NCBI GenBank assembly: GCA_002419585.1
Contig: DIGJ01000009.1
Span: 1-64,000 of the forward strand
DNA: 64,000 nucleotides
Reading direction: 5' to 3'
Source of the DNA: Lachnoclostridium sp. UBA5725
Lineage (GTDB): Bacteria > Bacillota > Clostridia > Lachnospirales > Lachnospiraceae
This document shows, piece by piece, positions 25,116 to 34,643 of this stretch. The first letter of the stretch is position 1. The number at the start of each line of letters is the position of its first letter. The translations under genes were made by a program, and so were the position numbers. The notes below the pieces were generated by a model. It was not told where the DNA came from. It searched no databases and saw only the letters and a list, made by a program, of their open reading frames with translations.

Positions 25116-25790
25116 ATGGCTATGCTACTGTTTTTAATCGTTTACTATATTCTTGCATTTCTATTTTTAATGTTGGCTTGCTATAACGAGAACTTTAAAA
25201 AGTATCATTTGCTAAGTAAATGCCTATGTAGTACCGGCTTTTTACTTGCAGCTATTTTAGGAAAAATACAGTCGGCGAACAATCCTTTGTTTTGGCGGCT
25301 GTTTCCTGCGTTTATCTTTTGTTTCTTCGGGGATTATTTTTTGGCAAAACAAGAGCATGGCGAGCAAAAAAAACTGTTTTTGTTAGGACTTGGCTCGTTT
25401 TTATTGGGGCATTGTACCTTTTTATTCGCACTGTCTTATGTGCAACCAGTGAATCGGTATACATTTATAATGCCACTGCTTGGTGTGATTTTTGTAAAAG
25501 GGTTAACGATGCTTAGCAATATGGAAGTTGGTCAACAAAAAATACCGGTTCTTATCTATGCATACTTTGTAAGTGCGTTATTTGTAAAATGTATTCAAAT
25601 TGCATTAAACGGAAATCTGGCACCCTTTTATGTACTCGTTTTTTTAGGGGGATTCCTGTTTTTTGTTTCGGATGGAATCATCTTGTTCTTATATTTTTAT
25701 CAGAAAAAATATGTTATAATGAAGTTCCTAAATTTATTCACATATTATAGCGCGACCTTTCTGTTAGGAATATCTATTATTTATGCATAG
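25116..25790 (+). CDS. YhhN/TMEM86-family membrane protein (putative lysoplasmalogenase)
   Basis: 224 residues with about seven transmembrane helices and the family motif FxGDyfLAKQ (CFFGDYFLAKQ near residue 72). Eukaryotic relatives hydrolyse lysoplasmalogens; in a plasmalogen-containing anaerobe a lipid role is reasonable, but unproven. It ends 12 bases before the aldehyde dehydrogenase gene, so the two are probably cotranscribed. A fatty-aldehyde link between them is possible, since lysoplasmalogenase releases an aldehyde. Confidence 0.75.
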   Translation: MAMLLFLIVYYILAFLFLMLACYNENFKKYHLLSKCLCSTGFLLAAILGKIQSANNPLFWRLFPAFIFCFFGDYFLAKQEHGEQKKLFLLGLGSFLLGHCTFLFALSYVQPVNRYTFIMPLLGVIFVKGLTMLSNMEVGQQKIPVLIYAYFVSALFVKCIQIALNGNLAPFYVLVFLGGFLFFVSDGIILFLYFYQKKYVIMKFLNLFTYYSATFLLGISIIYA

Positions 25791-25801
25791 GAGATGTTTA
25801 T

Positions 25802-27160
25802 ATGAAAGAAATTGTACAAAAACAAAGAGCGTTTTATAATTCCAATCAAACAAAGAGTATTGCGTTTCGTAAGGCGGAATTAGTAAAACTAAAGGAAGCA
25901 ATTGAACGTAACGAACCTTTGATTTTTGAAGCACTAAAGAGTGACTTGAATAAATCAGAAACAGAGAGTTATCTTGCTGAAGTGCAGATCGTAAAAGCGG
26001 AAATAAAGTCAGCACTTTTACACCTTAGATTGTGGCAAAGGCCAAAGAAGGTGAAAACTCCGATTACGCATTTTCCAGCAAAAAGTTATGTGTATCGTGA
26101 TCCATATGGGGTAGTACTCATTCTCTCACCGTGGAACTATCCATTTCAGTTGGCAATGGCTCCGCTTGTTGGTGCGATAGCGGCTGGCAACTGTGTTGTA
26201 TTAAAGGTGTCAAAAAGTAGTGAGCATGTATCTGCCGTCATTCAAAAAATCGTGAATGAGACGTTTGAAAAAAACTATGTTTACTGTGTGGACTATCCGA
26301 TAGACTATGATGAAGTACTAAAACAAAAATACGATTTCATTTTCTTTACAGGTAGTGAGGCGGTTGGTAAGAAGGTTATGGCGGCAGCCAGTGAAAATGT
26401 AACGCCATTAGTCCTCGAGCTTGGAGGTAAAAGTCCTTGTATTGTGGAGAAAAGTGCAGACATTAAGCTTGCAGCAAAACGTTTGGCTTGGGGGAAATAT
26501 TTAAATGCCGGACAGACTTGTGTTGCGCCAGATTATGTATTGATTGATAAGTCACGTAAAGAAGAATTTATTCACGAATTACAAAAGCAAATAAAAATAA
26601 TGTATGGAGACGCCCTAAGGAATAACGATTATCCAAAAATAATTAGTAAACATCATTTTAATCGTTTAGCCGCGCTTATCCAAGGAGAAGGGAATAAAAT
26701 TGGTGGTTGTGGAAATGAAGAAACAAGGAAAATTGAACCGACTATCTTTACAGATGCAAGTTTTGAAGATGAAATTATGCAAGAAGAAATTTTTGGACCA
26801 ATCTTGCCAATCATTTCTTATACAAACCTAAAAGAAGTACTTACTATATTAAAAGAGCGGCCTCGCCCACTCGCTTTTTATCTATTTAGCAACAATCAAC
26901 GACTTGTAGAGAAAGTGCTTCGAAATGCAGAATTTGGTGGTGGCTGTATCAATGATGTGATTATGCATCTAGCAAATCATTATCTTCCATTTGGTGGATT
27001 AGGTAGTAGTGGTATGGGAAATTACCATGGAGCATATAGCTTTGATACATTTACACATCAAAAGGCAGTTTTTAAGAGTAATGTATTGTTAGATGTATGT
27101 CTACGCTACCCGCCATATAATTCTAAAAAATTAAAAGTCATACGAAAGATTACACAATAA
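25802..27160 (+). CDS. Aldehyde dehydrogenase, class 3 (fatty-aldehyde type)
   Basis: A 452-residue NAD(P)-dependent aldehyde dehydrogenase. Catalytic Cys240 lies in NAGQTC and Glu206 in LELGGKSP; LSPWNYPFQL is the cofactor-binding strand motif. The short length and absence of an N-terminal extension point to the class 3 group, which oxidises medium- and long-chain aldehydes. Coupling with the YhhN-like gene suggests membrane-derived aldehydes as substrates; this is inference. Confidence 0.9.
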   Translation: MKEIVQKQRAFYNSNQTKSIAFRKAELVKLKEAIERNEPLIFEALKSDLNKSETESYLAEVQIVKAEIKSALLHLRLWQRPKKVKTPITHFPAKSYVYRDPYGVVLILSPWNYPFQLAMAPLVGAIAAGNCVVLKVSKSSEHVSAVIQKIVNETFEKNYVYCVDYPIDYDEVLKQKYDFIFFTGSEAVGKKVMAAASENVTPLVLELGGKSPCIVEKSADIKLAAKRLAWGKYLNAGQTCVAPDYVLIDKSRKEEFIHELQKQIKIMYGDALRNNDYPKIISKHHFNRLAALIQGEGNKIGGCGNEETRKIEPTIFTDASFEDEIMQEEIFGPILPIISYTNLKEVLTILKERPRPLAFYLFSNNQRLVEKVLRNAEFGGGCINDVIMHLANHYLPFGGLGSSGMGNYHGAYSFDTFTHQKAVFKSNVLLDVCLRYPPYNSKKLKVIRKITQ

Positions 27161-27183
27161 TTATGGTAAAGAGAGAGGGTTTT

Positions 27184-29061
27184 ATGAAAAAAATTCTAAA
27201 ATGGGGAAATGTAGTATTTTTATTAGTAGCACTTTGCATTCTGATGCCTTTATTGGTACAAGCAAAGGAAACGAAGGAAGTAGAGGTTGTATTTACGCAT
27301 GATTTGCATTCGCACCTTGAAAGCTTTACAGCACAATACAATGGAGAAATGGTTGAGATGGGTGGATTTCCTAGAATGAAAACCATTTTGGATGAAAAAC
27401 GTGAAAAAAATCCTGATTTATTAGTAGTTGATGGCGGTGATTTCTCGATGGGAACACTGTATCAGACTATTTATGAAGAACAAGCAAGCGAACTTCGCAT
27501 GTTAGGATACTTAGGGGTTGAAGCAACTACGCTTGGAAATCATGAGTTTGATTACCGTTCTAAAGGATTGGTTAATATGATGGAAAAGGCAAATAAGAGT
27601 GGGGATTCCCTTCCAAATGTTCTTCTTTGCAATGCAAACCTTGAGGGGACCGAATTTGAAAATCTGGATATTAAGCCATATTCGATTGCCACAAAAGGAA
27701 CTACTAAAATTGCTATTATCGGGGTTTTTGGAGAAGATGCATTAAAATGTGCACCTACTTGTACCTTAACATTTAAAACACCTGTGGAAGGTGTGAAAGA
27801 AACCGTTGCTACAATACAAAAAAATGAAGACGTGGATATGATTGTCTGTATTTCTCACTGCGGAACAAGTGCTGACCCTAAGTTATCGGAAGATGAAGTT
27901 TTGGCAAAAGAAGTTCCAGAACTTGACGTAATTGTTAGTGGACACACACATACTTTATTAGAAGCACCACTACAGGTTGGAGATACATGGATCGTTTCGG
28001 CAGGAGAATATGGAAGCAGACTTGGCAATATTAAATTAGAACAAAATGAAGAAGGAAGATGGAAGGTAGAAGATTACCAGCTGATTCCATTGACGACAGA
28101 TATCGCTGAGGATGAACAGACAAAACAAAAAATAAATGAGTTTCGTTCGGATATTGATTCCATATATTTGAGCAAATTTGGATATACAATGGATCAGGTG
28201 CTTACATACAATGCATGGGAGTTTACGACGGTAGATCAAATTGGCAAGATATTAAGGGAAGAAACACTAGGAAATCTTTTGTCAGATTCTTATATTTCTT
28301 CCGTTAAATTAGCAGAAGGAGACAATTATATACCTGTGACGGCTGCGTTTATACCGAGCGGAGTTATTCGTGATACGTTTGCTATAGGTGATGTAACGGT
28401 AGCAGATGTATTTAATATTAGTTCGCTTGGAGTTGGGCCGGATGGTGTACCAGGTTATCCACTGATTTCCATTTATCTGACTGGAAAAGAACTAAAAACA
28501 GTAGCAGAAATTGATGCTTCGATTGCTCCAATTATGCAAACCGCTCAGCTTTACAGCAGTGGACTTAATTATTCCATCAATACACATCGAATGATTTTAA
28601 ACAAAGTTTTTGATGTTTACATATTAGATGAAGCTGGAAACCGTGAGGAAATCAAGGATGAAAAGTTATACCGCGTTGTTGCGGATTTGTATTCGGGACA
28701 GATGTTAAGTGCAGTAACGGACATGTCATATGGTATTTTATCCATTGTTCCAAAAAATGCGGATGGAAATCCAGTAAGTGACTTTGAAAAGTGCATCATA
28801 TATGATGGAAAACAGGAATTAAAGGCATGGGCAGCCATTGCGCATTATGTGGATACGTTTGACAGCATACCAGAATACTACAATCAGACACACAATAGAA
28901 AAGTAGTGAGTGACAGCAAAAATATTATGGAGTTAGTAAAAAATCCAAATAAAACAACGATTATAATATGTGCAGTTGCAGTTTTGGTATTAGGTCTGAT
29001 TGTTTTGCTTACTAAATTTATTGTAAGACTTGTTAAAAAAAGAAAAAAGAAGACATTGTGA
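27184..29061 (+). CDS. Secreted, membrane-anchored 5'-nucleotidase
   Basis: A 625-residue metallophosphoesterase of the 5'-nucleotidase/2',3'-cyclic phosphodiesterase family. Signal peptide at 1-28 (ends LLVQAKE), metal-binding motifs THDLHSH, GGDFSMG, GNHEFDY, SHCG and GHTH in order, then the C-terminal nucleotide-binding domain. A terminal hydrophobic segment with a basic tail anchors it to the membrane. ATG 27184 after GAGAGGG is preferred over one seven codons upstream. It would release nucleosides outside the cell. Confidence 0.9.
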   Translation: MKKILKWGNVVFLLVALCILMPLLVQAKETKEVEVVFTHDLHSHLESFTAQYNGEMVEMGGFPRMKTILDEKREKNPDLLVVDGGDFSMGTLYQTIYEEQASELRMLGYLGVEATTLGNHEFDYRSKGLVNMMEKANKSGDSLPNVLLCNANLEGTEFENLDIKPYSIATKGTTKIAIIGVFGEDALKCAPTCTLTFKTPVEGVKETVATIQKNEDVDMIVCISHCGTSADPKLSEDEVLAKEVPELDVIVSGHTHTLLEAPLQVGDTWIVSAGEYGSRLGNIKLEQNEEGRWKVEDYQLIPLTTDIAEDEQTKQKINEFRSDIDSIYLSKFGYTMDQVLTYNAWEFTTVDQIGKILREETLGNLLSDSYISSVKLAEGDNYIPVTAAFIPSGVIRDTFAIGDVTVADVFNISSLGVGPDGVPGYPLISIYLTGKELKTVAEIDASIAPIMQTAQLYSSGLNYSINTHRMILNKVFDVYILDEAGNREEIKDEKLYRVVADLYSGQMLSAVTDMSYGILSIVPKNADGNPVSDFEKCIIYDGKQELKAWAAIAHYVDTFDSIPEYYNQTHNRKVVSDSKNIMELVKNPNKTTIIICAVAVLVLGLIVLLTKFIVRLVKKRKKKTL

Positions 29062-29319
29062 TTACTGTAATGCAATCTTTGTAATCGTACCATTTGATTC
29101 AACGAAATAGATTGTATACATGGACGGATTCGTTTCAAACAAATTCATTTGTTCTTCGATTTCTATAATAGATGCATTGACTATTTTAAGGGAGATTCCA
29201 CAACTGTTGGAAATCTCCCTTAATGTTGGCATAACAGTATAATCTAATTTTTCTTTTAAAAACTTCTGTGCTGCAATGGCTGAGTGTGTATTTGAAAAGG
29301 TGATTAAATAATAATCCAT
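29062..29319 (-). CDS. DUF3343 protein (putative Se/S carrier), copy A
   Basis: 85 residues starting MDYYLITFSNTHSAIAAQKFL, the beta-alpha pattern of DUF3343, with the conserved cysteine in SNSCGISLKI. This family is associated with selenium and sulfur transfer genes. It is last in the minus-strand order yedE, tusA-like, DUF3343 B, DUF3343 A. It lacks the second cysteine of copy B. Function inferred only from association. Confidence 0.8.
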   Translation of the reverse strand: MDYYLITFSNTHSAIAAQKFLKEKLDYTVMPTLREISNSCGISLKIVNASIIEIEEQMNLFETNPSMYTIYFVESNGTITKIALQ

Positions 29320-29332
29320 AGCAAGAACCTCC

Positions 29333-29575
29333 TTAAGACTCGTAAACCATTATAACATCTTGCTCCGTAATTTGAAACACCTTTTCAATACCATCATAGT
29401 GCTTTATATCATTTGGAATTGAATCGTTCCAATACGCTTTTACACAAGTTCCGCAAGAAGAACTTAGGTGCCTTGGGATAGGCATCAAAGTTGCATTGAC
29501 ACCTATTTTTTTCATTGCTTTGTGAAAACCAATGGCACTAAAATGAGAATAGAATGTGATTACATACGTTTTCAT
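29333..29575 (-). CDS. DUF3343 protein (putative Se/S carrier), copy B
   Basis: 80 residues starting MKTYVITFYSHFSAIGFHKAM, the same fold as copy A, with a CGTC motif in SSSCGTCVKAY that would suit binding of sulfur or selenium. It begins six bases after the TusA-like gene ends, so coordinated translation is likely. Two different DUF3343 genes side by side suggest separate donor or acceptor partners. Confidence 0.8.
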   Translation of the reverse strand: MKTYVITFYSHFSAIGFHKAMKKIGVNATLMPIPRHLSSSCGTCVKAYWNDSIPNDIKHYDGIEKVFQITEQDVIMVYES

Positions 29576-29581
29576 GTGAAA

Positions 29582-29791
29582 TTACTTACTAATCGATACG
29601 GTATAATATTGAGTGTCTGTTACCTCGCAGGAGACATGAAATCCTGCATGAGTAGCAAAACGAGTTACATTTTCTTTTGCAGCATTTGTATCAACCAAAA
29701 CAGTGTATGCGTTTTCGTTCGAAGCAAATGCTTTTTTTGTCATCAAAACTGGTTGCGGACAGGAATATCCGCGTGCATCAATTGTATTCAT
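29582..29791 (-). CDS. TusA/SirA-like sulfur carrier protein
   Basis: 69 residues starting MNTIDARGYSCPQPVLMTKKA. CPQP is the active-site motif of TusA-like proteins, which carry a persulfide or perselenide on the cysteine. It is encoded between the YedE transporter and the DUF3343 pair, and resembles the N-terminal domain of YedF at 17997. Role in selenium delivery is inferred. Confidence 0.9.
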   Translation of the reverse strand: MNTIDARGYSCPQPVLMTKKAFASNENAYTVLVDTNAAKENVTRFATHAGFHVSCEVTDTQYYTVSISK

Positions 29792-29814
29792 AATTAATTC
29801 CTCCTTAAAATAAT

Positions 29815-30873
29815 TTAATTATCAGTTGCCTGTTTTCTTGAATTTGCAAAGGATATAACGAATAAAACAACAAAACCAAGCATAACAGCAACTTTTCCAT
29901 TAAGAGTTGGCCCGTCAGGAGAAGATGCTAATTTAAAGTTATGGCAGAAAGCAGCACCAATAAGTAAACCTAAAATTGTAATGGCAGAGTCTGTATTACC
30001 TTCCCCAGCAAGTATAAACTGACGCAATGGACAACCACCGAGTAGTACACACCCAAATCCAAGCAATGTCATACCAAGGAAGTTCCATAAACCATCGGTG
30101 TGTGCAACTGGTTGTCCGACAAAACCAAGGTTAAAGTTTCCAGTAAGAATGTTTGCGATTAGTGCAACTATAATTATGGTAATAAATCCAATGATTAAAG
30201 TCGTTTCTCTAAAAAGAATAAAGTCACGAATACCACCAACCATACAGAAACGAGTTCTTTGAGCGAGCGCACCAACTAAAAGACCTGCTATTAAAGCAAT
30301 TGCAATGGGAGCATGTTTGGCACCAGGGCCTTCGCTACTAAATATAAGAAGACTTGGAATAAAGACTAAAATTCCTAATAGTGCTATCGAAGAAATTGGA
30401 AGAGCAAGTCCTTCTAAAGTATCAAATTTATGGGTGCGTTTTAATGTAAAGCCTTTGTTTAAGAAGAAAATACCAATTCCGATTCCGGAAATAAAGCCAA
30501 GTAAGCCAACAATAGCATTTAAATCACCACCGGCGATTCGAAGAATCATACGAAATGGACATCCAAGGAACATTAAGGCTCCAATTGTAACAAAAAAGGC
30601 AACTACAAAGCGAGTAAAAGGTGAACTTCCTCCACGTGGAGAAAATTCTTTTTTTGCAAAGGCCAGGATGCAAGAACCAAGGAGTAGACCAATTAATTCG
30701 GGTCTAACATATTGAACGATTTCTGCTCGATGAAGACCTAGGCCCCCAGCGGTATCACGTACAAAGCAGGCAAGGCAGAATCCCATATTTGCGGGATTTC
30801 CAAAGTAGACCAATAAAACGGATATAACACCGATGATTGCTCCTACAATAAGAATATTACGTTTTTCTTTCAT
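29815..30873 (-). CDS. yedE: YedE/YeeE-family putative selenium or sulfur transporter
   Basis: A polytopic protein of 352 residues with about nine to ten transmembrane helices and two internal YeeE/YedE-type repeats, each with conserved cysteine/glycine motifs (FLGCPFRM and LLGGCPLRQ). YeeE relatives import thiosulfate; YedE forms next to tusA-like and selenium genes are proposed selenium importers. The GGGAGG site decides the ATG. It is first in the minus-strand operon and divergent from the class-V aminotransferase. Confidence 0.88.
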   Translation of the reverse strand: MKEKRNILIVGAIIGVISVLLVYFGNPANMGFCLACFVRDTAGGLGLHRAEIVQYVRPELIGLLLGSCILAFAKKEFSPRGGSSPFTRFVVAFFVTIGALMFLGCPFRMILRIAGGDLNAIVGLLGFISGIGIGIFFLNKGFTLKRTHKFDTLEGLALPISSIALLGILVFIPSLLIFSSEGPGAKHAPIAIALIAGLLVGALAQRTRFCMVGGIRDFILFRETTLIIGFITIIIVALIANILTGNFNLGFVGQPVAHTDGLWNFLGMTLLGFGCVLLGGCPLRQFILAGEGNTDSAITILGLLIGAAFCHNFKLASSPDGPTLNGKVAVMLGFVVLFVISFANSRKQATDN

Positions 30874-31064
30874 TTTAATTTAATCCTCCCATCTACTTTT
30901 TCAGTAGAAATATTTAACGTATATAGCGTAACATATAGATGTGTTAGTGAGAAATTGATATATGATATAAGATGAAAAGATTTATAGGAAAAATAAATAA
31001 ATGAAACATCGCGGAATTTAAGAAATGTGATATACTGTGATTAAAACAAAAGGAGATTGTAGTT

Positions 31065-32225
31065 ATGAACCGTATATATTTTGACCATGCAGCCACGTCC
31101 TTTCCAAAGGGAACTGGAGTAGTACAAGCAATGCAAACCTACATGAATGAAGTAGGTGTTAATATAAATCGTGGGAGTTATGGAGATGCTTATGAAACAG
31201 CTGGAGCCGTCTATGAAACCAGAGAAAAGCTTTGTCGCTTTTTTGATTTTGGCCCAGTGCCACAAATGGTAAAGAACGTTATTTTCACAAGTAATATTAC
31301 CTATGCACTTAATATTATCTTAAAAGGATATTTAAAAGAGGGAGATCATGTTTTAGTAAGTGCGGTGGAGCACAATGCTATCATGCGCCCTTTGGTTCAG
31401 CTTGAAAAAAGTAAGAAAGTTACGTTTGACCGGATACCCTGCAATCAGGAGGGTGAACTTAATATGGAAGCCATTGAACCTCTTATCCGGGAGAATACAA
31501 AGGCTATCATTATGACACATGCATCAAATGTGAGCGGTACTATATTTCCGATTGAACAAGTAGGAAAAATTGCACATAAAAATGGCCTCAAATTTATAGT
31601 AGACAGTGCACAAACAGCAGGAGTATTTTCAATTTCGATGAGGCAGATGAACATTGATGCGCTTGCTTTTACTGGGCACAAAGGACTTCTAGGACCACAG
31701 GGAATTGGTGGATTTATCATTACCAATGAGATGGCAGACGATATGGAAGCCTTGATAACGGGAGGTACCGGTAGCATTTCTGATACAGAAGAAACTCCTG
31801 ATTTTCTGCCAGATAAATTTGAAGCAGGAACCCTTAATCTACCAGGAATTATAGGATTGTCTGCAGGACTAGATTCCATAGAGAAAATTGGAATGGAAAA
31901 AATAAGAGAAAAAGAACAACAGTTAACGGAGTATTTTATACGTGAGGTTGATAAATTACAGGGAATTCGCATCATCGGAAAAAAGAACAGTAACAGTCGA
32001 AGCGCAGTTGTTAGTCTTTCGACAACAACGATAGATGCTGCGACCGTTGCTTTTCGATTAGATAGCGAATACCATATTCAGACAAGAGTCGGTATGCACT
32101 GCGCACCGAATGCACATAAGACGCTGGGTAGCTTTCCGGAAGGTACCATTCGTTTTTCTTTTGGGTATGAAAATACAATGGAAGAAATTAATATAGCCAT
32201 AGCAGCGCTAAAAGAGATTATATAA
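31065..32225 (+). CDS. Class-V aminotransferase, cysteine desulfurase/selenocysteine lyase type
   Basis: A 386-residue PLP enzyme of the NifS/CsdB group. The PLP lysine is in FTGHKGLLGP, with the aspartate in FIVDSAQT, and a C-terminal cysteine sits in RVGMHCAPN, equivalent to the active cysteine of SufS-type enzymes. The variant closest in organisation (the EF2568-like type) occurs with Se-dependent molybdenum hydroxylase genes. Divergent from yedE; probably supplies sulfur or selenium to the TusA and DUF3343 proteins. Confidence 0.9.
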   Translation: MNRIYFDHAATSFPKGTGVVQAMQTYMNEVGVNINRGSYGDAYETAGAVYETREKLCRFFDFGPVPQMVKNVIFTSNITYALNIILKGYLKEGDHVLVSAVEHNAIMRPLVQLEKSKKVTFDRIPCNQEGELNMEAIEPLIRENTKAIIMTHASNVSGTIFPIEQVGKIAHKNGLKFIVDSAQTAGVFSISMRQMNIDALAFTGHKGLLGPQGIGGFIITNEMADDMEALITGGTGSISDTEETPDFLPDKFEAGTLNLPGIIGLSAGLDSIEKIGMEKIREKEQQLTEYFIREVDKLQGIRIIGKKNSNSRSAVVSLSTTTIDAATVAFRLDSEYHIQTRVGMHCAPNAHKTLGSFPEGTIRFSFGYENTMEEINIAIAALKEII

Positions 32226-32246
32226 TAAAAGGAAAGAAGGATTAAG

Positions 32247-33194
32247 ATGGGCGTCAAAGTTTTAATAGTGGCAATACTAGTTCTTTTATTGATCACAATT
32301 TTGGCTAGTATTTACTTTTTTAATTTTTCGTTTGTTCGAAGAAAACCAAAATATCAAGGAGACTATGAAGAACATTGTGGTGGAAATTTTTCTCGATTTG
32401 AAACACAAATGTTAGAAGGAAAAAAATGGATTCATAATCATCGTGATGACCGAATAACGATAACCTCAACGGATGGATTGCAATTGGTGGGATACTATAT
32501 ACCAAGTGAGGCAACTTCAAAAAACACAATTTTGATGATGCATGGATATCGCTCTGATGGTTATGGAGATTTTAGTTGCCTTGCGAAATTCTTTCACGAG
32601 AATGGATATAACTTATTAATCGCCCACCAGAGGTGTCATGGAGAAAGCGAGGGAAAATATATTGGTTTCGGTGTGTTAGAGCGATATGACTGCAAGCAAT
32701 GGATTGAATATCTAAATAATCGTTTTGGCATCGAACAAAATCTTTATCTAGCAGGCGTTTCTATGGGTTGTGCTACCGTGCTTATGACACTTTCACTTGG
32801 TATACCAAAGAATATAAAAGGGGTAATTGCAGACTGTGGTTTTACCTCTCCTTATGATATTTTTAAGCATATTTTAAAAATAGATTTTCATCTTCCACTC
32901 TTTCCAATCATGCAGATCGAGAACTTTTTGTGTAAACTCATTATAGGTTATTCTTTTCGTGATTGTTCCACATTAGAAATCTTAAAAGAAAATGATATTC
33001 CTGTATTATTTATTCATGGGGAAAAGGATGATTTTGTACCTACCTGGATGGGTAAGGCGAATTATGAGGCCTGCAGGGGAGCAAAAGAATTATTAATTAT
33101 TGAGAAGGCAAAGCATGCGACATCGAGTATGCAAGAACCGGAAAAATACTGCAATACAGCACTACAATTTTTGAAAAAATCTGAATTTGTCTGA
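32247..33194 (+). CDS. Membrane-anchored alpha/beta hydrolase
   Basis: 315 residues with an N-terminal membrane anchor (about 4-27) followed by an alpha/beta hydrolase domain. The nucleophile motif is GVSMGC, HGYRSDG is the oxyanion strand, and the acid and histidine appear as HGEKDDFVP and KAKHATS. Such proteins are esterases or peptidases, but the substrate is unknown. It lies 21 bases behind the aminotransferase and may be cotranscribed. Confidence 0.85.
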   Translation: MGVKVLIVAILVLLLITILASIYFFNFSFVRRKPKYQGDYEEHCGGNFSRFETQMLEGKKWIHNHRDDRITITSTDGLQLVGYYIPSEATSKNTILMMHGYRSDGYGDFSCLAKFFHENGYNLLIAHQRCHGESEGKYIGFGVLERYDCKQWIEYLNNRFGIEQNLYLAGVSMGCATVLMTLSLGIPKNIKGVIADCGFTSPYDIFKHILKIDFHLPLFPIMQIENFLCKLIIGYSFRDCSTLEILKENDIPVLFIHGEKDDFVPTWMGKANYEACRGAKELLIIEKAKHATSSMQEPEKYCNTALQFLKKSEFV

Positions 33195-33264
33195 TTTGGC
33201 GGATTAAACATAATGCACTACCTTTTAGAATATAAATGAAACGATAAAAGAAAAGGGGTGTACT

Positions 33265-33975
33265 ATGAAAAGAACCGTACTGAATAAAAAGTATAAAATT
33301 GCAATAATCTGCATGCTAGTAGCAGTGTTTTGCGTGATTGGATTTGCGCAATGGAGAAGATCTGTATCGAATGTAACTTGTGAAAATGAAAAAACGATAA
33401 TTGCAGTGGATGCTGGTCATGGAGGATTTGATCCAGGTAAAGTTGGAGTCAATCAAGCGATTGAGAAAGATATTAATTTAAGCATTGCACTTAAATTAAA
33501 GGATATCTTGATGAAAGAAGGATTCGAAGTCGTTATGACCAGAGAAGAAGATCAAGCGATAAACAGCAATGGAGAAGATAAGACAACAAAACGTGCAGAT
33601 ATGATAAATCGAGTGGCTATGATAAATGCAAGTGGCGCTAAGGCAGCTGTAAGTATTCATCAAAATAGTTTTACAGAAGAATCTTCCCATGGAGCTCAGG
33701 TTTTTTATCATCCACAGTCGGAAGATGGTAAAAATATGGCGTTGGTGCTTCAATCAAAAATAAAAGAGATGATTGCAGATGATAACCATCGTGAAGCAAA
33801 GGCAAATGAAAGTTATTATATGCTTAAAAAAACGCAATGTCCTCTCGTCATTGTAGAGTGTGGATTTTTATCCAATATAAAGGAAGCAGATCTTCTAATT
33901 ACAGAGGAATATCAACAAAAAATGGCGGAGGCAATTGCTGCAGGAATCAAGCAATATTTGGATAAGCTTCAATAA
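33265..33975 (+). CDS. cwlD: N-acetylmuramoyl-L-alanine amidase (CwlD-like)
   Basis: 236 residues with an N-terminal membrane/signal segment (about 10-28), followed by an amidase 3 domain: zinc ligands in VDAGHGGFDPG, Glu in the second motif, HQNSF and a final ECGFLSN. CwlD relatives make the muramic-delta-lactam of spore cortex. Length and position of the anchor fit CwlD; the alternative is a general autolysin. The GGGGTG site precedes the ATG. Confidence 0.88.
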   Translation: MKRTVLNKKYKIAIICMLVAVFCVIGFAQWRRSVSNVTCENEKTIIAVDAGHGGFDPGKVGVNQAIEKDINLSIALKLKDILMKEGFEVVMTREEDQAINSNGEDKTTKRADMINRVAMINASGAKAAVSIHQNSFTEESSHGAQVFYHPQSEDGKNMALVLQSKIKEMIADDNHREAKANESYYMLKKTQCPLVIVECGFLSNIKEADLLITEEYQQKMAEAIAAGIKQYLDKLQ

Positions 33976-33989
33976 AGTAAATATGGCCG

Positions 33990-34019
33990 TTGACTACTCT
34001 AAATATCTTATGCTATACT
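33990..34019 (+). promoter_or_regulatory. Promoter of the DUF1097 gene
   Basis: TTGACT (33990-33995), 18 bp, TATACT (34014-34019). A TTCCCG-AGG-CGGGAA dyad (34029-34043) lies just after the start of the transcript and could be an operator or a leader hairpin. Confidence 0.65.
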
Positions 34020-34074
34020 ATTCACTTGTTCCCGAGGCGGGAAAGTAATATTTACATAGGAATAAGGAGGACCA

Positions 34075-34578
34075 ATGAAGAAATTTTTCGGAGATAATTT
34101 AGGAAGTTTAGGAATAGCAATGGCAATTTATGCAGGAATATGGATGATTCTTTGTGACAAATTTGGGTTAATTAGTTTTGCTGGGTTTGCAGGCTGTACG
34201 AGTTACTTTGCAAGTGGCGAAAAGAATTTAGCTGGTATGAAAACATCGGCATTTGCAAATGTAAGTGGAATCTTTTGGGCGATGATGTCGATACTTGCGG
34301 GTACCTATTTTGGATTTCCATATTCAGGTGCTGTTTATTGTGCTATTATTTCATATATTATAATTAAACAAGCGGAATTTAAATGCTTTAAATTTATTCC
34401 GGGAGCGTATATTGGATGCTTTATAACATTTGCTTGTGATGGCGCATGGATAAATGTCATAATTTCCATGCTAATTGGTATCTTAATGGCATATCTTACA
34501 GAAATTACGGGCAATTGGTTTCAAACCATGCAAATGCCATGTTCGGTGCCTGGACAGATGGAAGATTCAAATATATAG
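34075..34578 (+). CDS. DUF1097 integral membrane protein
   Basis: 167 residues with about five transmembrane helices, starting MKKFFGDNLGSLGIAMAIYAG, and the family's FAGCTSYFASGEKN loop. No function is established. It is separately expressed from the promoter at 33990 with an AGGAGG site directly before the ATG. Confidence 0.75.
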   Translation: MKKFFGDNLGSLGIAMAIYAGIWMILCDKFGLISFAGFAGCTSYFASGEKNLAGMKTSAFANVSGIFWAMMSILAGTYFGFPYSGAVYCAIISYIIIKQAEFKCFKFIPGAYIGCFITFACDGAWINVIISMLIGILMAYLTEITGNWFQTMQMPCSVPGQMEDSNI

Positions 34579-34643
34579 GATACAGGTAATACCAAAGCAA
34601 AAGTGTATGGAATTTTATGAAAGGAAGTGTTATAATATCTTTC

